From the NCBI GenBank assembly GCA_022627515.1, contig JAKEGK010000297.1, positions 1 through 32,973 of the forward strand: a stretch of DNA of 32,973 bases. Reading direction: 5' to 3'. Below, in pieces: positions 10,414-19,281 of this stretch. This DNA comes from Gammaproteobacteria bacterium. GTDB lineage: Bacteria; Pseudomonadota; Gammaproteobacteria; SZUA-152. Each line of letters opens with the position of its first letter. The first letter of the stretch is position 1. The notes beneath the pieces are model-generated. The model was not told the DNA's origin. It was given only the letters and a program-made list of their open reading frames with translations, and did not search any database. The translations under genes were made by a program, and so were the position numbers.

Positions 10414-11120
10414 CAATCTTCCTCTTCCGTTACCACATGCAGATAACGATGATCATCACGCTTGACTTTAGGCACTAATGTCCGCGGTTCAATGCTTACA
10501 GGTTCGTAAACGACGCGTTGCCTTTCGCTGTCATAGCGCATTTCCACATGCCCTGTTAAAGGAAAATCCTTGCGGAACGGATGTCCGATAAACCCGTAGT
10601 CCGTCAGGATGCGGCGTAAATCAGGATGGGATTTGAAAAGTATGCCGTACAGGTCAAACGCTTCCCGTTCATACCAATTAGCCGAAGACCAGATATTTAT
10701 CACCGTATCGATTACCGGTTCATTATTCGGCAAATAAACCTTTACACGCAGCCGTTCATTATTCCTGACCGACAACAAATGATACACGACCGCGAAACGC
10801 CGGGTTGTTGCGTTGGGTCCGGTTTTACCCGGTGGCGGTGTACCGTCCAGTATACGGGTAACTCCCCGGCTAAATCCGTGACCGGTGGCTTCAATGGTTT
10901 CCCATTCAACATCGCCAAACGCGAGGTAATCAACGCCGCATAAATCGATGAGCTGCTCAAATGCGAAATCAGGCTCATCATGCAGTGCCTGGCAGACCTT
11001 TAAAATATCCAGCGCCGCTACTTCCATGGTTGTTTCAGAAAATACGCATCTAATTTCTAACGCATTCGTGAAGCGGCGTTTAAGGCGCTCTGCAAGAGAT
11101 GTGTTGACGGGATTACTCAT
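10413..11120 (-). CDS. nuoC: NADH-quinone oxidoreductase subunit C (30-kDa type)
   Basis: A 235-residue peripheral subunit that joins NuoD and NuoI in the connecting arm; it has no cofactor. The signature of the family, [39 protein letters not shown], is recognised in pieces at about residues 150-190. An internal segment rich in Gly/Thr/Pro ([19 protein letters not shown]) is a longer loop than in the Escherichia coli protein, and I have seen similar loops in other proteobacterial NuoC. The ATG start is 34 bp after nuoB, and the stop overlaps nuoD by one base. Confidence 0.96.
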   Translation of the reverse strand: MSNPVNTSLAERLKRRFTNALEIRCVFSETTMEVAALDILKVCQALHDEPDFAFEQLIDLCGVDYLAFGDVEWETIEATGHGFSRGVTRILDGTPPPGKTGPNATTRRFAVVYHLLSVRNNERLRVKVYLPNNEPVIDTVINIWSSANWYEREAFDLYGILFKSHPDLRRILTDYGFIGHPFRKDFPLTGHVEMRYDSERQRVVYEPVSIEPRTLVPKVKRDDHRYLHVVTEEED

Positions 11121-11154
11121 AGGCTGCTTCTCGGCGTTTTATTATTCTTGTTAT

Positions 11155-11631
11155 TTAACGAGCAATGGTGTTCGTGCGTTTTATTTTGTTCTGCAGTTGA
11201 ATAATGCCATACAATAACGCTTCAGCGGTTGGCGGGCAACCAGGCACATAAACGTCAACAGGCACAATGCGGTCACATCCTCTGACAACTGAATATGAGT
11301 AGTGATAGTATCCGCCGCCATTAGCACAGGAACCCATGGAAATCACCCAGCGAGGTTCTGACATCTGATCGTACACCTTGCGCAAGGCAGGGGCCATTTT
11401 GTTACATAAGGTACCCGCAACAACCATTAAATCTGATTGCCTGGGGCTGGGACGAAATACAATTCCAAAACGATCCAGATCATAACGCGAAGCGCCGGCA
11501 TGCATCATTTCCACAGCGCAACATGCCAGACCAAATGTCATGGGCCATAACGAACCGGTGCGCGCCCAGTTGATGACCTTGTCCGCGGACGTGGTTATAA
11601 AACCTTTTTCAAGTACGCCTTCTATTCCCAC
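11155..11631 (-). CDS. nuoB: NADH-quinone oxidoreductase subunit B (cluster N2)
   Basis: This subunit carries N2, the terminal [4Fe-4S] cluster that reduces quinone. With the GTG start at 11629-11631 the protein is 158 residues ([18 protein letters not shown]), the usual length for this type. AAGGGAG lies 7 nt upstream of that GTG. The upstream ATG at 11650-11652 has no ribosome binding site and would overlap nuoA by 31 bp. N2 ligands are the tandem C37/C38 ([10 protein letters not shown]), C102 ([10 protein letters not shown]) and C132 ([15 protein letters not shown]). The GTG start overlaps the end of nuoA by 10 bp, consistent with coupled translation. Confidence 0.95.
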   Translation of the reverse strand: MGIEGVLEKGFITTSADKVINWARTGSLWPMTFGLACCAVEMMHAGASRYDLDRFGIVFRPSPRQSDLMVVAGTLCNKMAPALRKVYDQMSEPRWVISMGSCANGGGYYHYSYSVVRGCDRIVPVDVYVPGCPPTAEALLYGIIQLQNKIKRTNTIAR

Positions 11632-11978
11632 TCCAAGGCTCCCTTCTTCCATTCATAAATGAAACCAATCACCAGTATTCCCAGAAAAACCGCCATCGCG
11701 GTAAATCCGAACCAGCCGATTTCCTGTAACACTACTGCCCATGGAAACAGGAATGCAATCTCCAGATCGAAAATAATAAACAATATGGCGACAAGATAAA
11801 AACGCACATCAAACTTCATGCGCGAATCTTCAAATGCCTCAAATCCGCATTCATAGGGTGACAATTTATCGCTATAAGGTTTTTTGGGAGCAACAATATA
11901 ACTCGCCCCTATCGCCACAACACCGAAGACAACACCGATTACCAGGAAAATCAAAATTGGCAAGTAATTTTCAAGCAT
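11622..11978 (-). CDS. nuoA: NADH-quinone oxidoreductase subunit A
   Basis: A 118-residue subunit of the ND3 family with three transmembrane helices (residues about 7-28, 62-82 and 89-110). The conserved loop [23 protein letters not shown] contains the Cys whose accessibility changes in the active/deactive transition of the mitochondrial enzyme, and [16 protein letters not shown] is the family helix. It is the first gene of the complex I operon. The ATG (11976-11978) has only a distant GGGG as ribosome binding site. It follows a 699-bp stretch that separates it from tRNA-Leu. Confidence 0.97.
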   Translation of the reverse strand: MLENYLPILIFLVIGVVFGVVAIGASYIVAPKKPYSDKLSPYECGFEAFEDSRMKFDVRFYLVAILFIIFDLEIAFLFPWAVVLQEIGWFGFTAMAVFLGILVIGFIYEWKKGALEWE

Positions 11979-12041
11979 AAAAAGGTTGTTACCCCGTTGC
12001 TGTTTAATTATTGTTATCTGGCTGCGGTTGTTTAATGAAAC

Positions 12042-12101
12042 CTAATTCAGATTCGGCATTCGGCTTCGATGTGATGTATATAAGTGTTGGACAACACTCA
12101 T
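12042..12101 (-). CDS. possible 19-codon leader ORF upstream of nuoA
   Basis: An ATG at 12099-12101 is preceded at 6 nt by GAGGGAGGG (12108-12116), by far the strongest Shine-Dalgarno sequence in the intergenic region. It opens a frame of 19 codons ending in TAG: MSVVQHLYTSHRSRMPNLN. It ends 63 bp before nuoA. A 16-bp dyad (12083-12098) covers codons 2-7, and a tandem heptamer lies near the 3' end. The peptide is not rich in one amino acid, so classical attenuation is not suggested. It could be a regulatory leader peptide or chance; I recognise no homologue. Confidence 0.3.
   Translation of the reverse strand: MSVVQHLYTSHRSRMPNLN
12083..12098. repeat. 16-bp perfect dyad (AGTGTTG-GA-CAACACT)
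   Basis: Seven-base arms AGTGTTG and CAACACT are separated by 2 bp, about 105-120 bp upstream of the nuoA ATG and just after the start codon of the possible leader ORF. The compact two-fold symmetry resembles a repressor operator; as RNA it would form a 6-bp stem with a 4-nt loop. No regulator is assigned. Confidence 0.5.
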
Positions 12102-12402
12102 AGATCACCCTCCCTCGTTCTTATACTTTATTTTTATTTTTTTTTTAACTGCTTGATTATATTTTAATGATTTTTACTAACAGCTTCGCGTCTTATTTTT
12201 TTAATAGGCCAGGATACACCATCATTATAATGCCAATGTTCTGGCAATACTTTCAACGAGCATCCAACACGCCGGTAATTTAAGAAGCGTTAAAATTATT
12301 GCAACAACTGGCAATAACTGGCCGCTCACGAGCTAGTTTTAGCATTTAATATTTAATGTTCATTCCAGGGCCAGTCACGAGTCGAACGTAGAGCAGTGGA
12401 CG

Positions 12403-12432
12403 AGTCTAGGCTACTCTGGAGACGCTTGTCAA
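12403..12432 (-). promoter_or_regulatory. candidate sigma-70 promoter for the nuo operon
   Basis: On the minus strand a perfect -35 TTGACA (12427-12432) is followed after 18 bp by TAGACT (12403-12408), which matches 4 of 6 bases of the -10 consensus. Transcription would start near 12396, giving a leader of about 420 nt before nuoA. This is the best sigma-70 match I see upstream of nuoA. It is a prediction from sequence only. Confidence 0.5.
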
Positions 12433-12677
12433 GAAGACAAAATCTGGAAAGGTATATTAACTATAAGAATTGCTTACTAATTTTTACAAGCGGTTATAAC
12501 GTTATTATTTATAAACGGACGCAGTGGGAACATGAAGGGAAACAACGATTATGTGCGAGTATAGTTGTATTCATAGTAGTGTCATTGCATCAACACGCTG
12601 CGTACTTACATCATCAATCATGAACAACATAATAATAGATACTGAATATAAGTGTTTATCAGGATTGTTTGCATGTT

Positions 12678-12762
12678 TGGTGCCGATGGCCGGAGTCGAA
12701 CCGGCACGGCTTACGCCACTGCCCCCTCAAGACAGCGTGTCTACCAATTTCACCACATCGGC
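12678..12762 (-). tRNA. tRNA-Leu (anticodon GAG)
   Basis: Read on the minus strand, the 85-nt gene begins GCCGATG, pairing with CATCGGC before discriminator A and an encoded CCA (12678-12680). The anticodon stem CTGTC/GGCAG encloses the loop TTGAGGG, giving anticodon GAG. The long variable arm is that of a class II tRNA, and the T loop GGTTCGACTCC is standard. A tRNA-Leu(GAG) directly after secG is a conserved arrangement in gammaproteobacteria. It is probably co-transcribed with secG, because the 70-bp gap shows no terminator. Confidence 0.97.
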
Positions 12763-12832
12763 AAGTCTATTAGCACTTTATGAAAAACCAAATTAGCGTG
12801 CAGCCATAACCATCAACGCACACGAAGACCTG

Positions 12833-13309
12833 TTAAGGTTTCGCAGGGCTATCTTGAGGTTTATCGGGCGATGCTTCACCGGCTGACTGTGCTGGTGCTG
12901 TCTCAGTCATCGCGGGTATTTCCGGCACATCTTGCTTTTGTTCGACTGGCGCTCCTTGCGTTTCCTGCAACGCTGAAGGCGGTGCAATCTCGCCGGATTC
13001 CGATGCCGGAACTTCAGAAATGGTTTTCGTTTGCGCATTTTCCAGCAAGCTTGTGGGTTCTTTATTACTCTGCGCAAGGTAGGCCAAAGACAAACTGGTG
13101 ACAAAGAAAACGGTTGCGAGAATCGCCGTGCTGCGCGACAGAAAATTGCCTGAGCCCTGCGCTCCAAATACTGAGCCAGACGCGCCACCCGCAGCGCCCG
13201 CACCAAAAGCGGCGCCTGCGTCCGCGCCCTTACCATGTTGTATTAACACAAGCCCGATAATGCCAATCGCAGCCAGGATATGAATTCCCGTAATAATCGT
13301 TGTAACCAT
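12833..13309 (-). CDS. secG: protein translocase subunit SecG
   Basis: A small membrane subunit of the SecYEG channel that assists SecA-driven export. It has 158 residues, with helix 1 at about 4-22, the Gly/Ala-rich loop [22 protein letters not shown], the conserved [12 protein letters not shown] block, and helix 2 at about 60-79. After residue 82 comes a long Pro/Glu/Ala-rich, probably disordered tail, making the protein longer than the roughly 110-residue Escherichia coli SecG; such tails vary among relatives. The ATG start is at 13307-13309. It lies between tpiA (75 bp upstream) and tRNA-Leu, its usual place. Confidence 0.95.
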   Translation of the reverse strand: MVTTIITGIHILAAIGIIGLVLIQHGKGADAGAAFGAGAAGGASGSVFGAQGSGNFLSRSTAILATVFFVTSLSLAYLAQSNKEPTSLLENAQTKTISEVPASESGEIAPPSALQETQGAPVEQKQDVPEIPAMTETAPAQSAGEASPDKPQDSPAKP

Positions 13310-13384
13310 TTAAACCGAACCTTCTGAATTTCGTAAAATTAAATTAAAGTCCCACACTCTTTATAAGAATGCGATGCCTTAGAA

Positions 13385-14137
13385 TTAGTTTGCTGCGCAA
13401 CATATCGATAAAAATCCTGAAGCGTCCAGCGATGCGCCTCCAATCAGTCCGCCATCAATATCAGCCTGTGCGAACAATGACCGGGCGTTATCCGGTTTTA
13501 CACTGCCGCCGTATAAAATTTGTACTAAATTGGCGACTTCCGGATTTTTACGCGCGAGCCGTTGCCGAATAAACGCATGAACTTCCTGAGCCTGCTCCGG
13601 CGATGCGGTTTTCCCCGTTCCAATGGCCCAAACAGGTTCATAAGCAATGACCGCTTCCCGGAAAGATTCGATTCCCGCTTTGGCTATAACAGCATCTAAT
13701 TGACGGGCAACCACATTCTCAGTGTCGTTCGACTCACGCTCTTCCAGTCTTTCGCCCACGCATAAGATTGGCCGAATTCCAAAATTTTGTGCCGCAACGA
13801 ATTTTGCCGCCACCTGCTGATCCGTTTCATTATAGATCGACCGGCGTTCGGAATGACCGACGATAGCGTATTTACAGTCGAATTCCTTCAGCATCGGGGC
13901 GGAAATTTCACCGGTATAAGCGCCGGATTCATACTCACTGACATTTTGCGCGCCATAGACTATAGCAGAATTCTTCAAACTTTCAGCAACTAGAGGGATG
14001 TAAATATACGGCGCACACACCGCAACTTCGGCGTTTTTGACATCCTGCATACCGCTCAAGATGCCTTGCAAGAGAGTGCTTATAGACTGCCTGGTCCCGT
14101 TTAACTTCCAGTTTCCTGCCACAAATCGTTGACGCAT
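13385..14137 (-). CDS. tpiA: triose-phosphate isomerase
   Basis: A cytosolic glycolytic/gluconeogenic enzyme interconverting dihydroxyacetone phosphate and glyceraldehyde 3-phosphate. It has 250 residues, the normal TIM-barrel length. Catalytic residues visible are K11 (GNWKLNG), H95 (AIVGHSERR) and E167 (AYEPVWAIGTG, followed by the flexible loop 6); GGSVKPDN near residue 210 binds phosphate. The start is the ATG at 14135-14137, 7 nt after GAGGGG; the adjacent in-frame TTG is less likely. It is followed by secG at 75 bp. Confidence 0.97.
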   Translation of the reverse strand: MRQRFVAGNWKLNGTRQSISTLLQGILSGMQDVKNAEVAVCAPYIYIPLVAESLKNSAIVYGAQNVSEYESGAYTGEISAPMLKEFDCKYAIVGHSERRSIYNETDQQVAAKFVAAQNFGIRPILCVGERLEERESNDTENVVARQLDAVIAKAGIESFREAVIAYEPVWAIGTGKTASPEQAQEVHAFIRQRLARKNPEVANLVQILYGGSVKPDNARSLFAQADIDGGLIGGASLDASGFLSICCAAN

Positions 14138-14174
14138 CAAATAGCCCCTCTAGTTTCGTCAAAAACGGGCAGGA

Positions 14175-14203
14175 AGCTTAACCGCTGGCGTAAAAAAAAT
14201 CAA
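14175..14203 (-). promoter_or_regulatory. weak candidate promoter for tpiA-secG-tRNA-Leu
   Basis: On the minus strand TTGATT (14198-14203) and TAAGCT (14175-14180) are separated by 17 bp, 38 bp upstream of the tpiA ATG. The -35 matches well, the -10 only partly. The 142-bp gap after glmM is long enough to hold a promoter and shows no terminator hairpin. Confidence 0.3.
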
Positions 14204-14279
14204 TGAAGACGGACAGTTGTAAGGGATTTCTATGTATTTCGTGTTACGACTACTGGCTTCAATAACGAAAATGCTGCGT

Positions 14280-15629
14280 TTATCTGCATGCATATTCATT
14301 TTCAACAACCTGCGCCAGTTCGCTGGCAACTTGTTTCACTTCCGAGGGATCTTCGCCTTCTACCATCACCCGCACGAGCGGCTCCGTTCCCGATGGCCGG
14401 AGTAACACCCGTCCACGTTTACCCATTTTTGCTTCCACATTGCGAACAGCTGATTGAATTGCACTGGAGGATCCCGGATCCACCCAGCCATTAACTTTTA
14501 CATTAATCAGTAATTGCGGGTATTTTCTCATGCCGGCTTTGATCTCACTAAGGGATTGTCCAGTCTGTTGCATGGCGTACAACACTTGTAACGCGGATAC
14601 AATACCATCACCGGTTGTAGTGCGATCGAGGCAAATGATATGCCCGGAACCCTCTCCACCCAGATGCCATCCATCCTGTTGCAAAAGCTCCATAACGTAC
14701 CGGTCGCCAACCTTGGCGCGCTTAAACGCAATTCCAGAATCATTCAATGCACGCTCCAGACCGAGGTTACTCATGACCGTGCCAACCACGCCACCATTAA
14801 GCTGCGCCTGGCGCTTCCGGGACATTGCAATCACAAAGAGAAGTTCATCACCGTCTACCAATTCTCCGTTATTGTCCACCATCAGAACCCGGTCCCCGTC
14901 ACCGTCCAGCGCGATGCCAATATCGGCGCCCTGCTCAACAACGGCCTTTTGCAATGCTTCCGGTTGGGTACTGCCTACACCCGCATTGATGTTTAAACCA
15001 TTAGGTGATGTTCCAATAGTTGTGACATCCGCCCCCAACTCATCGAACACGCATGGCGCCACTTGATAAGTCGCTCCATGCGCACAGTCGACGACGATTT
15101 TCATGCCTTTCAATTCCATGCCCAGCGGTACTGTGCTTTTACAAAACTCAATGTACCGGCCAGATGCGTCATCAATCCGTTCCGCTTTACCAAGCTTCGA
15201 TGAACTTACGCAGGTAAACTGCTTACCGATTTCCGTTTCAATTGCCAGTTCAATTTCATCTGAAAGCTTGGCGCCATGGGCGGAAAAAAACTTGATGCCA
15301 TTGTCATGGTAAGGATTGTGTGACGCGCTGATAACGATCCCCGCCTGGGCATGTAAAGTACGCGTCAGGTATGCAATACCCGGTGTTGGCATTGGACCAA
15401 GCAATAGAATATCAACACCCGCCGCTGATAATCCCGCTTCGAGCGCGGATTCAAACATGTAGCCGGATATGCGGGTGTCTTTACCGATAATGACCTTATT
15501 GCGCCGCCGGTTGCCGTCTCCTAAAACACGGCCTACAGCCCAGCCCAGCTTCATAATAAAATCCGGCGTGATTACTCCTTCACCCACACGCCCGCGAATT
15601 CCGTCGGTTCCAAAAAATTTTCTATTCAT
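14280..15629 (-). CDS. glmM: phosphoglucosamine mutase
   Basis: This enzyme converts glucosamine 6-phosphate to glucosamine 1-phosphate, feeding UDP-N-acetylglucosamine for peptidoglycan and lipopolysaccharide. With the ATG at 15627-15629 the protein is 449 residues and starts [13 protein letters not shown], as the family does. An ATG two codons upstream (15633-15635) is an equally possible start, because AAAGG lies close before it. The longer open frame up to 15692 overlaps folP and is not family-like. Catalytic Ser is S103 ([13 protein letters not shown]); the Mg-binding loop is [12 protein letters not shown]; the sugar loop GGEGSGH and the phosphate loop [15 protein letters not shown] follow. 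It comes right after folP. Confidence 0.95.
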   Translation of the reverse strand: MNRKFFGTDGIRGRVGEGVITPDFIMKLGWAVGRVLGDGNRRRNKVIIGKDTRISGYMFESALEAGLSAAGVDILLLGPMPTPGIAYLTRTLHAQAGIVISASHNPYHDNGIKFFSAHGAKLSDEIELAIETEIGKQFTCVSSSKLGKAERIDDASGRYIEFCKSTVPLGMELKGMKIVVDCAHGATYQVAPCVFDELGADVTTIGTSPNGLNINAGVGSTQPEALQKAVVEQGADIGIALDGDGDRVLMVDNNGELVDGDELLFVIAMSRKRQAQLNGGVVGTVMSNLGLERALNDSGIAFKRAKVGDRYVMELLQQDGWHLGGEGSGHIICLDRTTTGDGIVSALQVLYAMQQTGQSLSEIKAGMRKYPQLLINVKVNGWVDPGSSSAIQSAVRNVEAKMGKRGRVLLRPSGTEPLVRVMVEGEDPSEVKQVASELAQVVENEYACR

Positions 15630-15651
15630 AAACATGCTACCTTTGAAAATT

Positions 15652-16488
15652 TCACGCTGAATGAACCGCATTAATGATTTTAAGCGCCTCAATCGTTGGC
15701 TCTACATCATGCACCCGAAGAATGTCCGCTCCCATCCATAAAGCGAGTGTCGCCAGACTAATACTGCCGGTTAACCGTTCGTTGACCGGTTTATTCAGTA
15801 TGGCGCCAATCATGGATTTGCGGGACAGACCTACCAATAAGGGAACTCCCAATTCTTTAAATTTTTTCAGGTTTTTTATCAGTAGTAAATTATGTTGCAG
15901 CGTCTTGCCGAACCCAAAACCCGGGTCGATGACAATTCTATCCCTGCTGATTCCGGCGGCAAGGCAAACCATGATGCGTTGTTGCAGAAAATGCCACACC
16001 TCGTCGACAACATTTTGGTATTGCGGATTTTTCTGCATAGTACGCGGTTCACCTTGCATATGCATCAGACATACCGCGACATTACTGCTGGCAATTACAT
16101 CCAGCGCGCCGGGGCTGCGCAACGCGTTAATATCGTTTACCAGCCGCACGCCGGCATCAATGGCATCGGTCATTACTTCCGGTTTGCTGGTATCGATTGA
16201 AATGACTGTCTCGGGGAATTCTTTACAGATGCGCTTAATGACCGGTACAACACGCTTTCTTTCCTCCGCCGCCGGCACTGCTTGCGCGCCGGGCCGTGTC
16301 GACTCGCCGCCGATATCGATAATCGCAGCTCCTGCGGCAATTATGTTTCGGGCCTGTTCAGCAGCGGCGTCAACAGAAAAAAAATGACCCCCGTCTGAAA
16401 AAGAATCGGGGGTCACATTCAGTATTCCCATTACGCACGGGCGGCTCAGACCAAGTGTTTTACCAGCGCATTGCAGTGCGTTGCTCAT
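15652..16488 (-). CDS. folP: dihydropteroate synthase
   Basis: A TIM-barrel enzyme of folate synthesis that condenses 6-hydroxymethyl-dihydropterin diphosphate with p-aminobenzoate; it is the sulfonamide target. The 278-residue length is normal. Signature blocks occur in order: [15 protein letters not shown] (pyrophosphate site), [50 protein letters not shown] and the C-terminal RVHDV. The ATG start is at 16486-16488, 70 bp after ftsH. The ftsH-folP-glmM order is widely conserved in proteobacteria. Confidence 0.97.
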   Translation of the reverse strand: MSNALQCAGKTLGLSRPCVMGILNVTPDSFSDGGHFFSVDAAAEQARNIIAAGAAIIDIGGESTRPGAQAVPAAEERKRVVPVIKRICKEFPETVISIDTSKPEVMTDAIDAGVRLVNDINALRSPGALDVIASSNVAVCLMHMQGEPRTMQKNPQYQNVVDEVWHFLQQRIMVCLAAGISRDRIVIDPGFGFGKTLQHNLLLIKNLKKFKELGVPLLVGLSRKSMIGAILNKPVNERLTGSISLATLALWMGADILRVHDVEPTIEALKIINAVHSA

Positions 16489-16558
16489 GCTTCAATTGTA
16501 TCAACCACTGGTATCAGGCCTATCTATATTCACAAGCAGGTGATTGAACTACCAGTGC

Positions 16559-18484
16559 TTAGTGCTCACCAGCGGGTCCGCCGATAGGCCCTTCGGTTTT
16601 AGCGTCAGTTCTGGCTTTTTTCTTTTCTTCCTTGCCACTTGGGCCAAGAGGCGGTTGATCAGACCAGTCTTCTGGCGGTCTTGGCGCCTTGCCTGCCATG
16701 ATATCGCTGATCTGATTCTGATCGATGGTTTCAAACTTCATCAACGCATCCGCCATCATATGCAGCTTGTCTATGTCGCGCTTTAATATTTCCTGCGCGC
16801 GCGCATAGTTCTTATCGATGATTTTCCGGATTTCTTCATCTATAAGATTGGCTGTTGCGCCGGACACGTTTTTGTGTTGTGTCACGGAGTGGCCAAGGAA
16901 CACTTCGCCTTCATCTTCACTGTATGTTAAAGGACCGAGTTTTTCCGAGAGGCCCCACTTCGTCACCATATTACGCGCAATTTCAGTCGCGCGTTGTATA
17001 TCGTTACTCGCGCCAGTCGTTACGCTCTCTTTGCCGAATATCAGCTCTTCCGCGATGCGTCCGCCAAACATGCTGGATATCTGGCTTTCCAGGCGCTGCT
17101 TGCTGTAGCTGTAACGGTCTTCCTCAGGAAGAAACATCGTGACACCCAAGGCGCGGCCGCGCGGAATGATTGTGACTTTGTATACCGGATCATGTGACGG
17201 CACATTAAGGCCGACAATGGCATGTCCAGCCTCGTGATAAGCAGTCAGCTTCTTTTCGTCCTCGCTCATCACCATGGACTTGCGTTCCGCGCCCATCATG
17301 ATTTTGTCTTTGGCTTTTTCAAAATGCGCCATGCTGACCAAACGCTGGTTTTCGCGCGCGGCGAACAACGCCGCCTCGTTAACAAGATTTGCCAGATCCG
17401 CGCCGGAAAAGCCAGGAGTACCCCGCGCTATGATATTCGGTTTTACGTCATCTGCTAACGGCACTTTACGCATGTGCACCCGCAAGATATGCTCGCGGCC
17501 GCGAACATCAGGCAGTGGAACCACCACCTGGCGGTCAAAACGGCCCGGGCGCAACAACGCCGGATCCAACACATCAGGACGGTTAGTCGCTGCTATGACG
17601 ATGACGCCTTCATTGCCTTCAAAACCGTCCATCTCCACCAATAACTGGTTGAGAGTTTGCTCCCGCTCATCATGACCGCCGCCAAGTCCGGCGCCGCGAT
17701 GACGGCCCACCGCATCAATCTCATCGATGAATATAATGCAGGGTGCATGCTTTTTCGCCTGGTCAAACATATCGCGTACACGCGAAGCGCCCACACCGAC
17801 AAACATTTCCACGAAATCGGAACCTGAAATGGTAAAGAAAGGTACTTTCGCTTCACCAGCGATGGCTTTCGCCAGTAAGGTTTTACCGGTGCCGGGAGAT
17901 CCGACCATCAATACACCGCGCGGAATTTTTCCGCCCAGTTTCTGGAATTTACCGGGATCGCGTAAAAACTCCACGAGTTCGGCCACTTCTTCCTTGGCTT
18001 CTTCAACACCGGCCACATCATTAAAGGTAACCTTGACCTGGTCTTCCCCCAGCATGCGTGCTTTAGATTTGCCGAATGACATGGCGCCACGTCCTGCGCC
18101 GCCACCCTGCATCTGGCGCATGAAGAAAATCCACACCGCAATCAAAAGCAGCATGGGAAACCAGGAAATAAACACCTGCATTAACAAGCCTTGCTGTTCC
18201 GGCGGTTTGGCTTCAATCGCTACGCCGTGGTTCAACAAGTCGTCAACAAGTTTGGGATCGCCGGGACTGTAAGTCGTGAAATTCTCGTTACTCGTGGTGC
18301 GTCCGTGAATGCTCCGTCCTTCGATAAGCACCTTGGATACCGTGCCGTCCTTCACATTCCGGACAAACTCTGAGTATTCGATGTTTTTAGCGGGCGCTCT
18401 TGGCGGGCTGAAATTGTTAAATACCGACACGAGCACAATCGCGATTACAATCCAGAGAAGGAGATTTTTTGCTAAGTCGTTCAA
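16559..18484 (-). CDS. ftsH: ATP-dependent zinc metalloprotease FtsH
   Basis: A membrane-anchored AAA+ protease that degrades misassembled membrane proteins and regulatory targets (LpxC and sigma-32 in Escherichia coli). It has 641 residues, with transmembrane helices at about 8-24 and 104-123 around a periplasmic domain. Walker A GSPGTGKT is at 195-202, Walker B IIFIDEID at 250-257, the second region of homology with arginine fingers at RPGRFDR (312-318), and the zinc site HEAGH at 417-421. The start is a TTG (18482-18484), supported by GAGG 8 nt upstream and the family N-terminus [11 protein letters not shown]. The charged, Pro/Gly-rich tail is variable in the family. It lies 114 bp after rlmE, with its own candidate promoter. 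Confidence 0.97.
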   Translation of the reverse strand: MNDLAKNLLLWIVIAIVLVSVFNNFSPPRAPAKNIEYSEFVRNVKDGTVSKVLIEGRSIHGRTTSNENFTTYSPGDPKLVDDLLNHGVAIEAKPPEQQGLLMQVFISWFPMLLLIAVWIFFMRQMQGGGAGRGAMSFGKSKARMLGEDQVKVTFNDVAGVEEAKEEVAELVEFLRDPGKFQKLGGKIPRGVLMVGSPGTGKTLLAKAIAGEAKVPFFTISGSDFVEMFVGVGASRVRDMFDQAKKHAPCIIFIDEIDAVGRHRGAGLGGGHDEREQTLNQLLVEMDGFEGNEGVIVIAATNRPDVLDPALLRPGRFDRQVVVPLPDVRGREHILRVHMRKVPLADDVKPNIIARGTPGFSGADLANLVNEAALFAARENQRLVSMAHFEKAKDKIMMGAERKSMVMSEDEKKLTAYHEAGHAIVGLNVPSHDPVYKVTIIPRGRALGVTMFLPEEDRYSYSKQRLESQISSMFGGRIAEELIFGKESVTTGASNDIQRATEIARNMVTKWGLSEKLGPLTYSEDEGEVFLGHSVTQHKNVSGATANLIDEEIRKIIDKNYARAQEILKRDIDKLHMMADALMKFETIDQNQISDIMAGKAPRPPEDWSDQPPLGPSGKEEKKKARTDAKTEGPIGGPAGEH

Positions 18485-18545
18485 TAGTCTAGCCTCTGCT
18501 TATTTATTTAAACCGTTTCTACCTTATCTTATCCTGAAATCCCGC

Positions 18546-18559
18546 TGATTGGCCAATCA
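18546..18559. repeat. 14-bp perfect palindrome TGATTGGCCAATCA upstream of ftsH
   Basis: This exact palindrome lies between rlmE and ftsH, 62 bp before the ftsH start codon and at about +8 to +21 from the predicted transcription start. A 14-base perfect palindrome in a short gap, in that position, looks like an operator. No regulator is assigned. Confidence 0.5.
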
Positions 18560-18573
18560 ATGGAACAGGATTA

Positions 18574-18602
18574 TTTATTCCAAACTGTAAATACGCTATC
18601 AA
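18574..18602 (-). promoter_or_regulatory. candidate sigma-70 promoter for ftsH
   Basis: On the minus strand TTGATA (18597-18602, overlapping the rlmE stop codon) and AATAAA (18574-18579) are separated by an ideal 17 bp. The -35 matches 5 of 6 and the -10 4 of 6 consensus bases. Transcription would start near 18567, directly before the dyad at 18546-18559. I saw no sigma-32-type CTTGAA/CCCCAT pair here. Confidence 0.4.
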
Positions 18603-19243
18603 TTCTGTTTCCGAAACCCTCTAGCCAATAAGTATACTTCACGGGAATTTGACTTTGAGGCCTTTGGTTTACGCGTTACCACTTTGTTAAATAGTGACTG
18701 TAACACTCTGAAATAACTATCAAATCCACTTCCCTGAAACACTTTAACCAAAAAATCACCATTTTTACAAAGCACATTTTGAGCCATATCCAGAGCTAAT
18801 TCAGCGAGATACATCGCTCTGGGTTGATCAATTACCTTCATACCACTGATATTGGGTGCCATGTCCGACAATACAAGATCAACTTCCTGACCTTCCAGTA
18901 CTTCTAAGAGTTTGTTAAAAACTGATGGTTCCGTGAAATCCCCCTGGATAAAATCCACGTGCGCGAGTGATTCCATAGGTAAAACATCCAACGCGATTAC
19001 TTTTCCCCCGGAACCGGCAATGTGGCTTGCCACCTGGGACCATCCGCCCGGCGCGGCGCCCAGGTCTACCACGGTCATCCCTGGTTTGAGAATGTGATCC
19101 TTGTCCTGAATTTCGAGCAGCTTGTAAACCGCACGTGAACGGTAACCCGCTTTTTGGGCCTGCTTGACATAGATGTCGTCAAAATGTTCCTTAAGCCATT
19201 GCCGGCTGGATTTGCTGCGAGCCTGGCGCTTTTTTACTGCCAT
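18599..19243 (-). CDS. rlmE: 23S rRNA (uridine-2'-O-)-methyltransferase RlmE
   Basis: This S-adenosylmethionine-dependent enzyme (FtsJ/RrmJ) methylates U2552 (Escherichia coli numbering) in the A loop of 23S rRNA. It has 214 residues, close to the usual 209. The basic N-terminus ([17 protein letters not shown]) binds RNA. The SAM site is [13 protein letters not shown], and the K-D-K-E catalytic residues lie in [20 protein letters not shown] and [11 protein letters not shown]. It starts at an ATG. In many bacteria it precedes ftsH and belongs to the heat-shock regulon, as its position here allows. Confidence 0.97.
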   Translation of the reverse strand: MAVKKRQARSKSSRQWLKEHFDDIYVKQAQKAGYRSRAVYKLLEIQDKDHILKPGMTVVDLGAAPGGWSQVASHIAGSGGKVIALDVLPMESLAHVDFIQGDFTEPSVFNKLLEVLEGQEVDLVLSDMAPNISGMKVIDQPRAMYLAELALDMAQNVLCKNGDFLVKVFQGSGFDSYFRVLQSLFNKVVTRKPKASKSNSREVYLLARGFRKQN

Positions 19244-19281
19244 ACTTCCATTCCATCGTTCATGCTACGAATACCGGGCGT

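Larger units (their letters stand above)
11979..12677 (-). other. 699-bp AT-rich leader/intergenic region between tRNA-Leu and nuoA
   Basis: No conserved gene is recognisable here on either strand. A plus-strand frame at 12396-12623 has no ribosome binding site and low-complexity composition, so I do not call it. On the nuoA strand the region contains a sigma-70-like promoter (12403-12432), a second AT-rich -10-like hexamer TATAAT (12156-12161) without a good -35, two copies of GGCCnnTCACGAG, tandem short repeats, a 16-bp dyad, a T/A-rich tract (about 12122-12146) and a possible leader ORF. The nuo transcript could therefore carry a long, regulated 5' untranslated region. No known riboswitch was recognised. 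Confidence 0.7.

Noticed and set aside
12396-12623. Plus-strand 75-codon frame in the tRNA-Leu/nuoA interval
   Set aside because: There is no ribosome binding site, no recognisable domain, and it crosses the minus-strand promoter signals. Treated as chance.
15630-15692. N-terminal extension of glmM
   Set aside because: It overlaps the end of folP and is not family-like; the GlmM start FFGTDGIRG is only a few residues after the ATGs at 15635 and 15629.
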